Source: Mesostigma viride (taxonomy: Eukaryota; Streptophyta; Mesostigmatophyceae; Mesostigmatales; Mesostigmataceae). Taken from it: DNA of 64,000 nucleotides. Below are positions 34,910-47,384 of this stretch, in pieces (position 1 is the stretch's first letter; the number at the start of each line of letters is the position of its first letter). Made by a program: the position numbers and the translations under genes. The notes beneath the pieces were generated by a model. It had not been told where the DNA came from. It saw nothing but the letters and a program-made list of their open reading frames with translations, and did not search any database. Where the stretch lies: contig RPFO01000022.1 in NCBI GenBank assembly GCA_009746045.1, positions 2,036,660 through 2,100,659 on the forward strand. Direction: 5' to 3'.

Positions 34910-36390
34910 AGTCTATCGCGAAAAGTCCACGGGTGGCGGCCCTGCCGCGCGCGGCCTGCATGGGGCTCGCCAGGTGAGGACATAACGCCCAGGCTGGGCA
35001 GGCTTGGTGCCCTGAGCTAGTCTATCTGACGTGTCTACCTGATCTGTGCGGGCCAGGTGCCCGGCTAGGCCCAGGCGCCTGTGCCTAAGAATGTGGGAAA
35101 CATAGGGCAAATCAGCGTACAAATCCTCATTACTAATGTGCAAACCAAAGGGGATGTTAAAAGGGCCTTGCGCAGCATCTTGGTGACGTTGCTGTCGAGT
35201 CGTTTGGTTGCTCCAGCTCCTCAGTGCGTCAGTGTCCAGGTCTCGGCGCCGTACTAGGTCAGGATCGTCAGAATGATGACCTTGAAGAGGTCACGTTTGA
35301 CGATCCGGGGTAGGGCGGGGTATAAGGGGTTGCTCCACCAGCGGCGGTGCCAGGTCATGGAGTTGCGCCCACGCCATGCCGATCCGTGTCGTCAGGTCGT
35401 CCTCACAGTCGGGAAGCCGGCAACTGCCGAGCAGCTTGAAGCGGCCTGAAGTAGGGTAGTTGACCTCGGTGTCCGGTCTAAGAGGCGGAGTGTGGGCGGG
35501 GGCCCTGCCACGCCGAGGGCCAGGGCCTCCGTTTTGGGGCTGATTTCTAGACCAACCGCCCGAGCCTCGAGGGCCAGGCAGTCCAACCAAAGTTGGGCAG
35601 ACGGCGGCTTCTCGATGAGCGTGATGTCGTCGGCATAAATGAGGTCAGCTAGTAAATTCTGCTTGTTAGTCGGCCCCCCTTCCCGCAAGCTCGTTCGTGA
35701 TCACTAGGCCAGGGGCACGGCCTGCAATGCTAGTACTGAAGCGGGCACGTGCCTGCATGGCGCATAACATAATCCACTACAATAATAAACAGGTACGGCG
35801 ACAGGACGCAACCCTGCCAGACGCTGGTCTGCAGTGGACATGGCGGGGTAAAGCCGTGTTGAGTGCGCACCGAAGTGGACGACCCCTTATACAGCGTGCG
35901 GATAACAGTAATCAGGGAAGTGGGGACGCGAGTGCGAGCAAGTACAGCCCATAAAGTGTCCCAGACGACAGAACTCAAAAGCCTTGATGAAGTCGACGAA
36001 GATCAGGATGGCGGGAAACTCACCAGGTTGCAGGAGAGCGATTTCCACGAAGAGATGGCGCGCGACGAAGATGGCCATGACGGTGTTGCGCCCAGGACGA
36101 AAGCCCATTTGACTTTCCCCTAGGTAGGTGACGGTCGAGAGCAGAACGAAGGCGGTTGAGGATCATGCGCATGAACAACTTGAGTGCGGCGCTCTGGATG
36201 CAGACAGTCTCCTCGGTAGTTGGCGGGGTCGTCAGGGGAACCTTTGTTTTTGTACAGCATAATACGGTAGCTGCAGTGCTGCCACTTGGGAATCGGTGGC
36301 GCAACGGCAAGCATGCAGGATCGATCGATATCCGGTTGCAGACGTCAAGCAGGAACCCGGGCGCCGGGTGGAAGCTGATCATCATGGCTA
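34910..36390 (-). pseudogene. Non-LTR retrotransposon RT, degraded
   Basis: Reads from about 36390 down to 34913 on the minus strand: NRLRSALDRHLP, MGFRPGRNTVMAIFVARHLF, LIFVDFIKAFEF (RT motif A), GCVLSPYLFIIVVDYVMRHA, LADLIYADD (motif C) and the C-terminal HRRLGLAGHLARTDQVDTSD. Many frameshifts separate the blocks. No endonuclease region or 3' terminus is attached. It is divergent from the 39.4-kb element. Confidence 0.8.
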
Positions 36391-36509
36391 AACAAGGGCT
36401 ACGGCATGGCTTCTCAGCATGCAGAGAGTAGCTCTCTGCATGGGCACAGCATAAAGTAAATAAAGCTAGGCATCATCTGGTGTGGGGCACATCATATTAG
36501 GCACACATT

Positions 36510-36850
36510 AAAGTAAAGTAAATTAAATCATAACATGACTCCGTTGGGAGATCATGTAGCACATATTCCTTGCTGGATGGGTGGAGGTGGGCGAAGCCGC
36601 CTGATCGAACTAAGCTAACTCTAAGCTATCTAGCTAGTACTAGAAAATCCTAACTACACTACTCAGCAAAGCTCCCCTTCCGCCTGGGGGAGGGGGCTTG
36701 CCCACAGGCCGGGGCTGGCGTGTGAGCCCGGACAATCTTCTGCCACCTCATCTTGTTCTGCATATAGCAGTCAAAAGAAGAGAGAGGGAGTGAATGCGGT
36801 GTTCAAACTGAGCTTGGACCACTAGGTTGGCCAGCAACATCTGCATGGAT
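36510..36850 (-). pseudogene. LINE 3' end fragment
   Basis: Minus strand. A TTAAATTTACTTTAC-type tail, then a 3' UTR with GTGCTACATGATCTCCCAAC and the ORF2 C-terminus (basic SPRRKG tail near 36670-36760). It resembles the 32990 and 33085 termini and is 5' truncated near 36850. Confidence 0.7.
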
Positions 36851-36899
36851 GTAGCTCATAATGATTAGTTGTCTCACTTAGTACACAAGTATCTACCAC

Positions 36900-39420
36900 A
36901 ACGCCACGAGCCACGAGCCACGAGGTAGCCATGGCTGACGGCGGAGCTCGTAACTTTCACGTTTGAGCACCGAATTTAGCCGTGAATATCACAGTCGACG
37001 CGTCTTTCTACGACGCACATGCTGATATAATTTTCCGAGGCTATTACGCAATATATGACGAGCAAACGCTCCTCGACGCAACGCAGCCTGCATGGCGGCT
37101 GCGCTCGGCAATGAAAATACGTCCGCAGCTCCGGCTGCCACTTCGCCCACTGGCCCAGAAGGCAGCGGCGCCACTATAGCCAAGCTCTAGTGGTCGCCCA
37201 GCCCCGGGTGGTCCCACGCCGAATGGGGTAGTTTTTCGCGCATTTTGCAAGAAAAAAACGCTGTTTTCAACTTTTTGATTCGAAATTTTTTCTGGCGATT
37301 TGAGAACGCCCGCAAAATTTTGCACAATTTCGCGTGATTTTTGCACAATTTTCGCACAACTTCACACAATTTCGCACGATTTCACAGGATTTCGCATAAT
37401 TTTACACGAAGGGTCTAGCTGCAGAGAGACCCTTTGAAAATTTTCGCATGAATTCACGCATTTTTTACATGTCGTAATTTTTTTGCAATCGAACTTTTTT
37501 GCATGAATTCGCACTTTTTTGGTCGGTTTTTGGTCAATTTCAGCGAAATTTTCAAGATTTCGCATGATTTTACACTTTTTTGGCCTAGTTTTGGTAAATT
37601 TCAGCAAATTTTGCGTGATTTCGCACGATTTGCGAAGGGTCTAGCTGCAGAGAGACCCTTTCCGGCCGGCGGAAAATTGGCTCCGCTGCAAATTTTTCGG
37701 CAAGAATTTCGGCGCAATGTCCGGTTTTCGGACGATTGAAACTAGCGTTTTTTTCTTGCAAAAATCTACCCCATTCCGCGTGGGACCACCCCCCCCCGGG
37801 CTCGCCTCGCCAGCAGCGTCGCCTGAACCCAAGCGCAGTTGCCCTGACGAGCTTTTGGACGAGTATACGACTTTGACGCCAGCCAGCCCGGCTTTTTTGA
37901 CAATTTCACACACGATCGCATCCTGGCCTACGTGTTTATCGGGTCGACGCACGCCTCTCTTATATAGAACTGTGCAAGCAGCTTTCCCACCATGCAAGGT
38001 CGCCTCGTCAATGCCTTCCTCCGGAGGCGCTATTTTGACAATTAAGGACGTCCTCAACGCCCGCCGGGCCCCCACCGGCCTTCAGCAATTCGCTCTTTTC
38101 TCCCTCCTTGGCCGCTCCATCGAGGAGCAGCTGGCCCCTCAAGCCCGGCCCTCACCACCACCTTAACCGAATCCTCCATCTGCTCACTCCTTAAGGAGGC
38201 CCTCGAGCAGTGAGCACGTGGCCCCCATCGCTGCAGATGTGGCGGCCATGGGCGGCACGCTGGCTGCCGAGCTTCCCCTCCTCTCCACCATCTCCACCGC
38301 CGGCCACCTCCACCCTCCTCGCCTCCTCCACCGTCACCACCCCCGGCCACCTCCGACGCCATCACCGCCCAGCTCCGCGACATCGACCAGCGTCTTAAGG
38401 ACATGCAATGCCATTGCTATCGAGGTCCTGCAGAATTAACACCGCAGGCCTCACCGCCCAGGCGGTGAAGGACATTGCCGCCAAGCCAGCCCCTGCTGGC
38501 CTGGCCGGCGATGCTCCTCCCATCACGACCTGGGCGGACAAGCACTGCACACCACCTCCACCACCTCCGCCGTCGCAGCCCAGCTCTAGCGGCAGACGCT
38601 TGACCTCCGCGAGGAGGCCGAGCTCGCCAAGCGCAGCCTCAACGCCATCGTCAAGAACTTCAGTTCGACATGGAGGAAGGTGAGAATTCCGAGAAGCTTG
38701 CACGTGCATTTGAGAGCAAAATCCTTGCACGCATGGGCCTTCTTGGTGAGATTAAGCTGACCGCCCACCGCCTCCCCCGCGCGCGGGGTAAGGCAGGGGC
38801 GCCTCCGCTTCTTCTCATCTTCGAGAGCCCATCGATCGGACAAGATTTCGTTTCTCAGACGCCGCAAGCGGCTCGAGAGCACTCCCTTCACCGTGGACGA
38901 CGACTTGACCCTGGCGCAGCAACAATGCATGGCGACGGGAGCTATGGCCGACCTACCTCCAGCTCCGGCAGACCAAGGCGGGCCAGCCGGTGTGACTGGA
39001 AGGGGGCGGCCATGTCTACGTGGGCCACAAGCCCTGGCACGCGACCCCCTCGACCACCGCGGCCCCAGCGACCCCAGACGCCCCATGCAGCCTAGGGGGA
39101 TACAGCAGCAGTAGTGTAGAATAGTTAGACCGTGGCCGGCCTTGTACATGCCCGCCTACTACAGCTATAGGCACTATACCAGCTGAGGCCTAGCATTTTT
39201 AGTCATGTACATGTGTGCCTATGATGAGCCACACTCCAGATGATGCCTAGCTTTATTTCATTATGCAGTGCTCATGCAGGGAGTCACTCTCTGCTGAGAC
39301 GCCATGCCCTAGCTCTTGTATAGTCTCTCTCTCTTTTCTGCTGTTGGCTCGAGGCGTATTTTTCTCATTTCTCGTTTTCAGGATTAAATCAAAAAAGTGG
39401 TTTTTCATTTAAAAATTAAA
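36900..39420 (+). pseudogene. ORF1-only retrotransposon copy, degraded
   Basis: The 5' UTR (CACGAGGTAGCCATGGCTGA...CTTTCACGTTTGAGCACCGA) is followed by a decayed ORF1 from about 37080 to 39110 with many frameshifts. It matches the intact minus-strand ORF1 at 58727-60145. A 3' UTR with TGATGAGCCACACTCCAGAT and CTCTCTGCTGAGACGCCATG follows to about 39360. There is no RT between ORF1 and this 3' UTR. ORF1 is interrupted near its 5' end by the MITE at 37203-37800. Confidence 0.8.
37203..37800. mobile_element. MITE with long inverted ends and TTTCGCACGA repeats
   Basis: The ends are inverted repeats of about 60 bp: left CCCGGGTGGTCCCACGCCGA...GCAAGAAAAAAACGCT, right the complement with a longer G run. 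The interior is a loose tandem of TTTCGCACGATTT-like words with two copies of a palindromic GGGTCTAGCTGCAGAGAGACCC-type core (about 37408 and 37636). It interrupts the ORF1 pseudogene between codons equivalent to VVAQ and PASP. A target duplication is not clear and about 12 bp of target may be missing. Palindrome given by its ends: GGGTCT and AGACCC around CTGCAG. Confidence 0.75.
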
Positions 39421-42400
39421 GTTACACAGCCATTTTAGGTCACCTCACACCGCGAGCAGCTACCGGGGGGTTAGCTAGAACCCACCCCCCACACCCGTCG
39501 TCCGATGGCCGAGCGTGTCTTGGATAGTCCAATCTCACGGACGACGCAACGGAGTCAAAGCCGCGACCTTCATCGCCAACTTCGCAACAAGGAGCGCCTG
39601 CTGGCTTTCGCAACCCGGCACTCCCAACGGTATGCTGCATTTTTTGACCCCAAGACCAGGCGAGCAAGTCGCGCCGCCCGCCTGGAGGGTGCCCTATGCG
39701 CGTTGAAAAGTACTATGTTATCTCACGCCGCACACACGTCCCCGCCAGCCTCCCCCCAACCCCCTGCCGACACCGCGGGTCCCCGGCGCCCCCTGCTGGG
39801 CCAACGCCGGCACCACTCGCTGCGCATCGCTACCTACAATGTCCGCACCCTGCCCGGGGGAGATGCCCCCCCGCGGGCCAACGAGCTTGTCCACTACTGC
39901 CGCCTATATGGCATTGATGTGCTTGGGGTCCAAGAGCACCGACGCTCCTTTGAGGGCCCCGTTCAGCGTGTCACCCTCGCACTACAATGGCAACTGCTGT
40001 GCGGCCCGGCGCATGCACCGGGTCAGGGAGGAGTGGGCCTGCTGTGCTCCCCCACCGCTGCCGCCCAGCTCGTGGACCACAAACTTTGCTCGAATCGGAT
40101 CCTTCAGTGCACTTTCCGCTCCCTTGAAGGACGGACCCCCATTATGCTCTCGGTAATTGTCGGATATGCCCCACATGCTGGGCACCCGGCCGAGGACCGC
40201 GCAGCGTTCTTCAACCAGTTGCTCGACATAGAGAAACAGATCCCACGTCAATACATCGTTGCCATCTTGGTGGATGCCAACGCGACCCTGCCCGTGGGCC
40301 GCGGGGGCTGCATGTATGCGCCGCGCCTAACCGATAGCAATGCCAACACCCCCCTACTTGAGCAACTGCTCACTGAGGGGGACTTGACTGCTGCCAATAC
40401 GCTTTTGCTAAACCGCCTGATGCACTAGTGACCTTTGTGGGCCCCATGCGCAGGGCGGCTGGCTCGATGCTCCCTCGGCGGCGATGTGTATGCTTGGACT
40501 ACATACTTGTGCGCAAGTGCTGGCGCTCTTCCGTCATCGATGCCCGTACGCTGACCACCCCCAGTGTCGCATCGGATCATCGCATGGTCACCGCAACCTT
40601 GCGCCTACGTCTTCAGGCCCCTGCGCGCCGCCGCCCCCGGCCCCGCCCTGACTGGACCTGCTTACGCCCCGTCCGTGGGCGCAGGGAGAAGTGGTCAGCG
40701 GATGAGATACGCCGCGATGCAATCAGGTCTGCCTTTGTGGACGCGCAACCTTTGATGTACCTGGACGCAGATCGCGGTGTAGATCTCACGCCACCCTACG
40801 AACTGTTCATGCGATCGGTGGAGCTTGGCTCTAAGCTTCTCCCCGAGCAACCCCGCGCCCGACCAGCCCCGCTCTACCTGCGCGACGCCCGGGTGGTTGC
40901 CGCCCGGCTGGCGCTAGCGCAGGCCCGCCGCCGCGGGGAGGACCTGTACCCGTACCAGGAACGGCTTACTCAAGCATATACTGCCGCACATGCGGAGGAG
41001 GTGGAGACACTTGCCGCCGAAATCAATCGCCACACGGCCGCCAACCAGCACAAGGCGGCCTGGCGCTCTCTCGACCGTCTCACCGGACGCCGGGAAACGC
41101 AACGGGCTGACATCCCAGGCACCCCCAGTGAACGCCTTGAGATTTGGTTCAGCTCCCAGGCCAAACTATCAGGGGCCCCTGGCCCGCCCCCCCCGCTTGA
41201 CCCCGCTGCAGCTGCACGCCCTGCGGCCAGCCGAGGCGGCCCCATCGAGCCCCCGCAGGCGCCCACCAGCGAGACGGACTACCTGGTCCCACCGCTCTCC
41301 GGCCCCTGGTGGACGGCCCCCACGACGAGTGGACTCCCCAGGAATGGGCTGCTGCCATCTCCACCCTCCGCAATGATGCTGCCATGGGAGTGGACAATAT
41401 TTCACCGGAGGTGGTTAAGATGCCTGAGCTTGAGCCCTTCCTCCGGGGTGTTTGCAACCGGATTCTACGAGATGGCCTCCCCCCGCCGACGTATTGGAAG
41501 ACCGCTGTCCGGGTCATGCTCTACAAGGGCAAGGGGTCCGCCGCGGATACCGGCAACTACCGCGGCGTATGCCTCCAAAGCTGCGTGCTGAAAGTCTTCA
41601 TGCGTCTCCTGCTGAACCGCATGCGCGCCAGCCTCGATCCCCACCTAGGTGAGTCCCAGATGGGCTTCCGTGTTGGTCGCAATTGTGTTATGGTCACTAT
41701 TACCGCGCGCCGCCTGATCGAGGAAGTGGGCCGCCTGGCCCCCGGCCTCTTGCCATTGCTATTGATCTTCGTGGATTACACCAAGGCATTCGATACGGTT
41801 ATATGGGACGCCCTGTGGGTGGTCCTTCACCTGTTCCGTGTCCCATCGTACATCGTTGAGATCATCCGCCAGTTCTATGAAGGGTCCCAAGCCCAGGTCC
41901 GTACCGCCGACGGCGTCACTCCGGCGTTCCCCTGCACACCGGGGTGTGGCAGGGCTGTGTGCTCTCCCCATATCTATTCATCATTATGGTGGACTATATT
42001 ATGCGGCGTGCACAAGCCCGCTTCGCCCGGGTGGAGGGGCGCCCGCCGGGGATCGAGGTCACGGAGAGTACGCCAGCTACGGCGGGGTTGACCCACCCTA
42101 CCGCCTGAGCGATCTGATCTACGCTGATGACACGACACTCGTGGAAACCCCAGAGTCAGCCCAACTGTGGCTAGACAGCTTATCACTGGAAGCGCGGGCG
42201 GTGGGGCTTATGATCAGCAAGAAAACGGAGGTCATGGCCATCGGCTTCCCTGCTGGGATAGCCCCACCCACCCTCCTCTTGCTGGACGCAGCCCCCCCCC
42301 CCCCGGCGACTCGCTTCAAGCTCCTTGGCAGCTGGCTTCCCTCCACGGCCGACGACATCAACACCCGCATTGGCCAGGCCTGGGCGGCCCTCCGCCGCCT

Positions 42401-43750
42401 CGACAGGTTCTGGACCTGTCGCTACCTGAGTGAGCGACGCAAGCGCATTCTGTTCAAGGCCCTTGTCCTCAGCATCCTCCTTTATGGCTGCGAGGCGTGG
42501 ACCCTGGACCAGGCGCTGAGCCAGCAGCTTGACGGGCCGGGCCCACTTCAAATGTTCCGAAAAGTGTGACACTTTTTGTCGTTTTTTGGACTTTTTCGAC
42601 GATCGTCACTCTGCAGAGTGATTCGTCGTGCGAAATCGTGCGAAATTGTGCGAAATTTGATGACATCGTGTGAAATTTGCTGAAATCGTGCGAAATTGTA
42701 CGAAATTTGCTGAAATCGTGCGAAATTTCATGTGAAAAATGTCGACGGTAAAAAATTTTGATGTGCACAACGTGTGTGAATTCATGCGAAATTTTGTCAA
42801 ACGTCACTCCCCAAAACGACCCTTGGTTGAAATCCATGCGAAATCGTGCGAAATCATGCAAAATTGTGCAAAATCGTGCGAAATCGTGCGAAAATGTGTG
42901 AAAATTTTGCGAAAATTTTGCGAAAATCACGCGAACTCGTGCGAAATTTTTTTTTTCTGCGAAAATAGCGAAAAAGTGTCACACACTTGGCTAGTTGGCT
43001 TGGACGGCGGAACATTTGAAGTGGGCCCGGCCGACGGCACCGTCACTCGAATGCTCCGTCATATCCTCGGCGTCCGCTACCAAGAACGCCGCACCCGGGC
43101 CGAGCTCTACTGCGAGCTCCCTCTTGTCACCCATACCATCCGACACCGCCGCCTCCTCTTTGCCGGCCATCTTGCCCGCACAGACCAGGTGAATACCGAT
43201 GTGGGCCCTGCCGGGGGGCTTAAGACGGGCCAACCAGGTAGACACCTCCTCCTATGGCAGGGTCCCCTTGTCCCATCGCAACCCACTGGCAAACTTGCGC
43301 GCGCCGGGCACCGGCGCGGCGCGACCCGGACCTATGTGACACAACTGCTTGAAGATGCAGGGCTTCTGGGACTATCCGTACTCCGCGCCCGCATGATTGA
43401 CAACTGAAGGAGAAATGGGCTGCCATCTGCGACAAGCACCTTCCCGAGGGGTATGCTCCTGTTTTCTCCCCACGGGCCCCGCGGCCCGTTGCTAGCCAGG
43501 GTAGAAGTCCGCAGGTGGAGGTTATTGGTCCTGAGGATAGCCGCTACACTACCGCCTCGTCTGCCATTACAGTAGAGGACAGCTCGGATGAGGATTACAT
43601 CCCCATCTAGTGCTTAACGGTTGGGGGATGATGCAGACGATATTTGTTTAAACTTTTGTGTATTTATTTTTCTAATGAGATTAGCATAGTACTCAGTGGA
43701 CAGTGGCATGCCTTTGCGCATGACACGCAAGTACTTACTTACTTAGGTCA
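39420..43750 (+). pseudogene. Endonuclease/RT non-LTR retrotransposon, near full length
   Basis: ORF2 starts at 39505. Residues about 105-310 form an exonuclease-endonuclease-phosphatase (APE-type) domain (LRIATYNVRTLPGG, GVQEHRRS, VDANATLP). After a frameshift near 40425 it ends LDYILVRK...SDHRMVTATL. After a second shift near 41310 the RT follows: NYRGVCLQS, MGFRVGRN, FVDYTKAFDTV (motif A), then shifts near 41930 and 42060 before LSDLIYADDTTLVET (motif C). The C-terminus (GHLARTDQVNTDVGP, to a stop near 43610) lies beyond a MITE at 42535-43032. The tail is ACTTACTTACTTA at about 43733. High identity to 44866-46415 suggests recent activity, but this copy is dead. Confidence 0.88.
42535..43032. 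mobile_element. 498-bp MITE with 25-bp perfect inverted repeats and 4-bp target duplication
   Basis: Both ends begin GGCCGGGCCCACTTCAAATG and continue TTCCG, exactly. GACG flanks both sides (42531-42534 and 43033-43036). The uninterrupted paralogue at about 45700 has a single GACG followed by GCACCG, which proves the insertion. The interior is AT-rich with many GCGAAATCGTGCGAAAT-type words, a CACTCTGCAGAGTG palindrome and AAGTGTGACACTTTTT near both ends. It has no coding capacity. Confidence 0.92.
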
Positions 43751-44850
43751 CCCAGGTAAAACTTTTGTGCTGAAGCCGTATGTCTCATCAAAACACCCCA
43801 TATCTAGACATGCATATCTGTTTTCACATGGACCTCATGAATAAAATCCCATGGCACGCATTTCTGCATTCACATGTGCTGGGTTAATTTTCTGCTCCAG
43901 TTCAGACTCATGAGACTCGCTACCGCTGTCCACCCGAATAGGGCGTTGCTGCTGCTCCTTGTTATTGCGGCCGTGTACCACTTTCTCAATGAGGGAGTCA
44001 TCATCCAAGTAATTGTTGCGCGGAGGGCGTCGCACCCCATCGAGGACATTGGCGTCCATGACTATAACAGCGCTCGCTCTATGGCACGTACAATCACATG
44101 CAGTGAGTGGTCACCCAACTATGGCGCTACCATGATCTCAAAAGCAGATTGCGCACGGGGATAGTCCAGACCCCTTCAATAGTACACTCTCCTGCAAACC
44201 ATGCAGGAATTTGGTTTCCTCCTGCCAACCATGCAGACAAGTGGCCAGTCTTCATCATATTGTGATAGCGTCCTTATAAGGTTTGGCTCGCGACTAATCC
44301 TTGCATGATCGTTGAACCAGCACACCGGGCTGCACTTCTGGTAAGTTGTACGCATTGAGACACAATGTGTGAGATTCATGCAACATACTCGATCTATCTC
44401 CTACTTTTTCCTTTATCTTCTTCGTCAGTACAATGTGAACTCATACAGAATGTCAAACCCAGCTTAATTTTCCGATTTCAGGGGTACCCAAACATGCCAG
44501 AAAACTTGGTCTTGTGGCGCTTTGGGCTCCGTAGTTTTAATGCTCGGTGTCTTGCTAAATGCCGACTAGAAAGGTACAAAGTCTCCCCGACGTCATCGAC
44601 CGCCTCGTCTTCATCTTGTATGAGCCTCGTCCACGTCCACCTCGCCTTGCATGGCCTTCTGCCTGCACACAAGATGCGTAGGCGACGCTGAAACGTACAA
44701 GGAAATCAAGACCATACACGATCAAACTTCTAATTAGACGGTCGGCTGAAAAACATTTCTGGATGAAAATGACGGACAGTAAAACTGTGGCAGATTCCTA
44801 AAACAAGGCAGATTATAAACCAATGTCGCGTTTGAGATTATAAGTAACTA
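43750..44850. other. Unassigned spacer between two LINE copies
   Basis: No recognised gene. Two minus-strand frames have a protein-like, charged composition: 43835-44059 (YLDDDSLIEKVVHGRN) and 44478-44690 (LIQDEDEAVDDVGETLYLSS). They could be remnants of one unknown gene or transposase. It ends in a TAAG microsatellite (44838-44860) at which the next LINE begins. Confidence 0.35.
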
Positions 44851-44865
44851 AGTAAGTAAGTAAAA

Positions 44866-46415
44866 AGTGATCGAGGAAGTGGGCCGCCTGGCCCCCGGCC
44901 TCTTGCCATTGCTATTGATCTTCGTGGATTACACCAAGGCATTCGATACGGTTATATGGGACGCCCTGTGGGTGGTCCTTCACCTGTTCCGTGTCCCATC
45001 GTACATCGTTGAGATCATCCGCCAGTTCTATGAAGGGTCCCAAGCCCAGGTCCGTACCGCGCCGACGGCGTCACTCCGGCGTTCCCCCTGCACACCGGGG
45101 TGTGGCAGGGCTGTGTGCTCTCCCCACATCTATTCATCATTATGGTGGACTATATTATGCGGCGTGCACAAGCCCGCTTCGCCCGGGTGGAGGGGCCAGC
45201 GCCCGCCGGGGATCGAGGTCACGGAGCTAGTACGCCAGCTACGGCGGGGTTGACCCACCCTACCGCCTGAGCGATCTGATCTACGCTGATGACACGACAC
45301 TCGTGGAAACCCCGGAGTCAGCCCAACTGTGGCTAGACAGCTTATCACTGGAAGCGCGGGCGGTGGGGCTTATGATCAGCAAGAAAACGGAGGTCATGGC
45401 CATCGGCTTCCCTTCTGGGATAGCCCCACCCACCCTCCTCTTGCTGGACAGCAGCCGGCCGCCCGGCCCCCGGCGACTCGCTTCAAGCTCCTTGGCAGCT
45501 GGCTTCCCTCCACGGCCGCCGACATCAACACCCGCATTGGCCAGGCCAGTGGGCGGCCCTCCGCCGCCTCCGGACAGGTTCTGGACCTGCCGCTACCTGC
45601 AGTGCGCGACGCAAGCGCATTCTGTTCAAGGCCCTTGTCCTCAGCATCTTCCTTTATGGCTGCGAGGCGTGAACCCTGGACCAGGCGCTGAGCCAGCAGC
45701 TTGACGGCACCGTCATCACTCGAATGCTCCGTCATATCCTCGGCGTCCGCTACCAAGAACGCCGCACCCGGGCCGAGCTCTACTGCGAGCTCCCTCTTGT
45801 CACCCATACCATCCGACACCGCCGCCTCCTCTTTGCCGGCCATCTTGCCCGCACAGACCAGGTGAATACCGATGTGGGCCCTGCCGGGGGGCTTAAGACG
45901 GGCCAACCAGGTAGACACCTCCTCCTATGGCAGGGTCCCCTTGTCCCATCGCAACCCACTGGCAAACTTGCGCGCGCCGGGCACCGGCGCGGCGCGACCC
46001 GGACCTATGTGACACAACTGCTTGAAGATGCAGGGCTTCTGGGAAGTCCTATCCGTACTCCGCGCCCGCATGATTGACAAGGAGAAATGGGCTGCCATCT
46101 GCGATAAGCACCTTCCCGAGGGGTATGCTCCTGTTTTCTCCCCACGGGCCCCGCGGCCCGCTGCTAGCCACCTGGGTAGAACTAGTCCGCAGGTGGAGGT
46201 TATTGGTCCTGAGGATAGCCCCTGCACTACCGCCTCGTCTGCCATTACAGTAGAGGACAGCTCGGATGAGGATTACATCCCCATCTAGTGCTTAACGGTT
46301 GGGGGATGATGCAGACGATATTTGTTTAAACTTTTGTGTATTTATTTTTCTAATCAGATTAGCACAGTACTCCGTGGCATGCCTTTGCGCATGACACGCA
46401 AGTACTTACTTACTT
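44866..46415 (+). pseudogene. 5'-truncated copy of the endonuclease/RT LINE
   Basis: Starts inside the RT (LIEEVGRLAPGLLPLL) directly after AAGTAAGTAAGTA, and runs through FVDYTKAFDTV, the YADD region and the C-terminus to a stop at 46286-46288. A (ACTT)n tail is at about 46402. It is nearly identical to the 39.4-kb copy but has its own indels, for example near 45060, 45190-45230 and 45455-45610. It lacks the MITE. The 5' truncation point at a TAAG microsatellite that resembles the element's own tail suggests integration at, or priming on, such repeats. Confidence 0.88.
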
Positions 46416-46436
46416 ACAGACTTTGTGCTTATATAT

Positions 46437-46690
46437 TCAACCAGGATAGATGGCAACTGAGTAGTGATGAAGGAGACCACCCCCAAGCCTGTGGGGGCTC
46501 CGCGTGTGACCAAGTATGGCATTCATAGCGATTCGGGCCGCGGTGCCCACACCCCTGTAACTAGGACTTAGATAGCTTATACCATCCATTCCATGTTCCC
46601 CTCCCACTGAGGACTTATGCTCACGTGACGCAGTCACGTGTCTATTAATTAATTAATTAATTAATTAATTAATTAATTAATTAATTAATT
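46437..46690 (-). repeat. Inverted copy of the 34565-34820 repeat
   Basis: Reverse complement of the repeat at 34.6 kb, ending in about 45 bp of (TTAA)n (46645-46695). The (TTAA)n run is much longer here than in the other copy. Confidence 0.7.
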
Positions 46691-46695
46691 AATCA

Positions 46696-47380
46696 ATTCA
46701 ACCAGGACTTAGGGAAACTTTGCGAACTGAAGACGTGTTAGAATCCCTGAATGCCTCTGTCGGCCCTGTCGCCATCGCCCCGCACTCCCGCACCTGCCAA
46801 CCACCACCTGTGGCTTTTTTTGTGGTGCCTGTGCTCGCGCCGTCCATGCCTTCGTCCAACATGAAAGACGCGACGCGCATTCGCTGTCGCCTTTGGATCG
46901 ATCAAAGGACACGCACTTAGAACTAACCCTAGTCTTACGAAGCAAACTTGAAATAGTTACTCGTACAGCTAAACGTCCTAGGACCCGTAACTGGAGCTAC
47001 GGTTGCTGAAATGCCAGAGCTATCAGTCCAGCACCTGCACGTTAAGAACCGAGACTCGTGTGAATTTTGCGACACTTCCGCGACTTCAGTTTTTTCCGTC
47101 ACCCTTGACATCTTGTCGTACAATACTACACATTTACGCCAGTAGAAACTCGCCTCCAATAATATATCTTGATAGAGGCATGCCTCTCATTTAATTTCAA
47201 CCTACCTCTTCATTAATCTCTGAGAAATGGTGAATTTGAGAAACGGGGCAAATTTTCAACGACTATGCTGATCTTTCCCCCCATGACAGGCTCCCCCATG
47301 ACAGGCTCATATGCCCCCTCTCTGGGCTATGTGCTACAGATACTCCCAACGGAGTAATTAATTAATTAATTAGAAACATA
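46696..47380. other. Unassigned spacer
   Basis: No recognised gene. Open frames of 60-78 codons at 46698-46945 on both strands show no family resemblance. A short inverted/tandem motif CCCCCATGACAGGCTC occurs twice at 47278-47306. It ends in (TTAA)n before the next retrotransposon 3' end. Confidence 0.4.
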
Positions 47381-47384
47381 ACTC

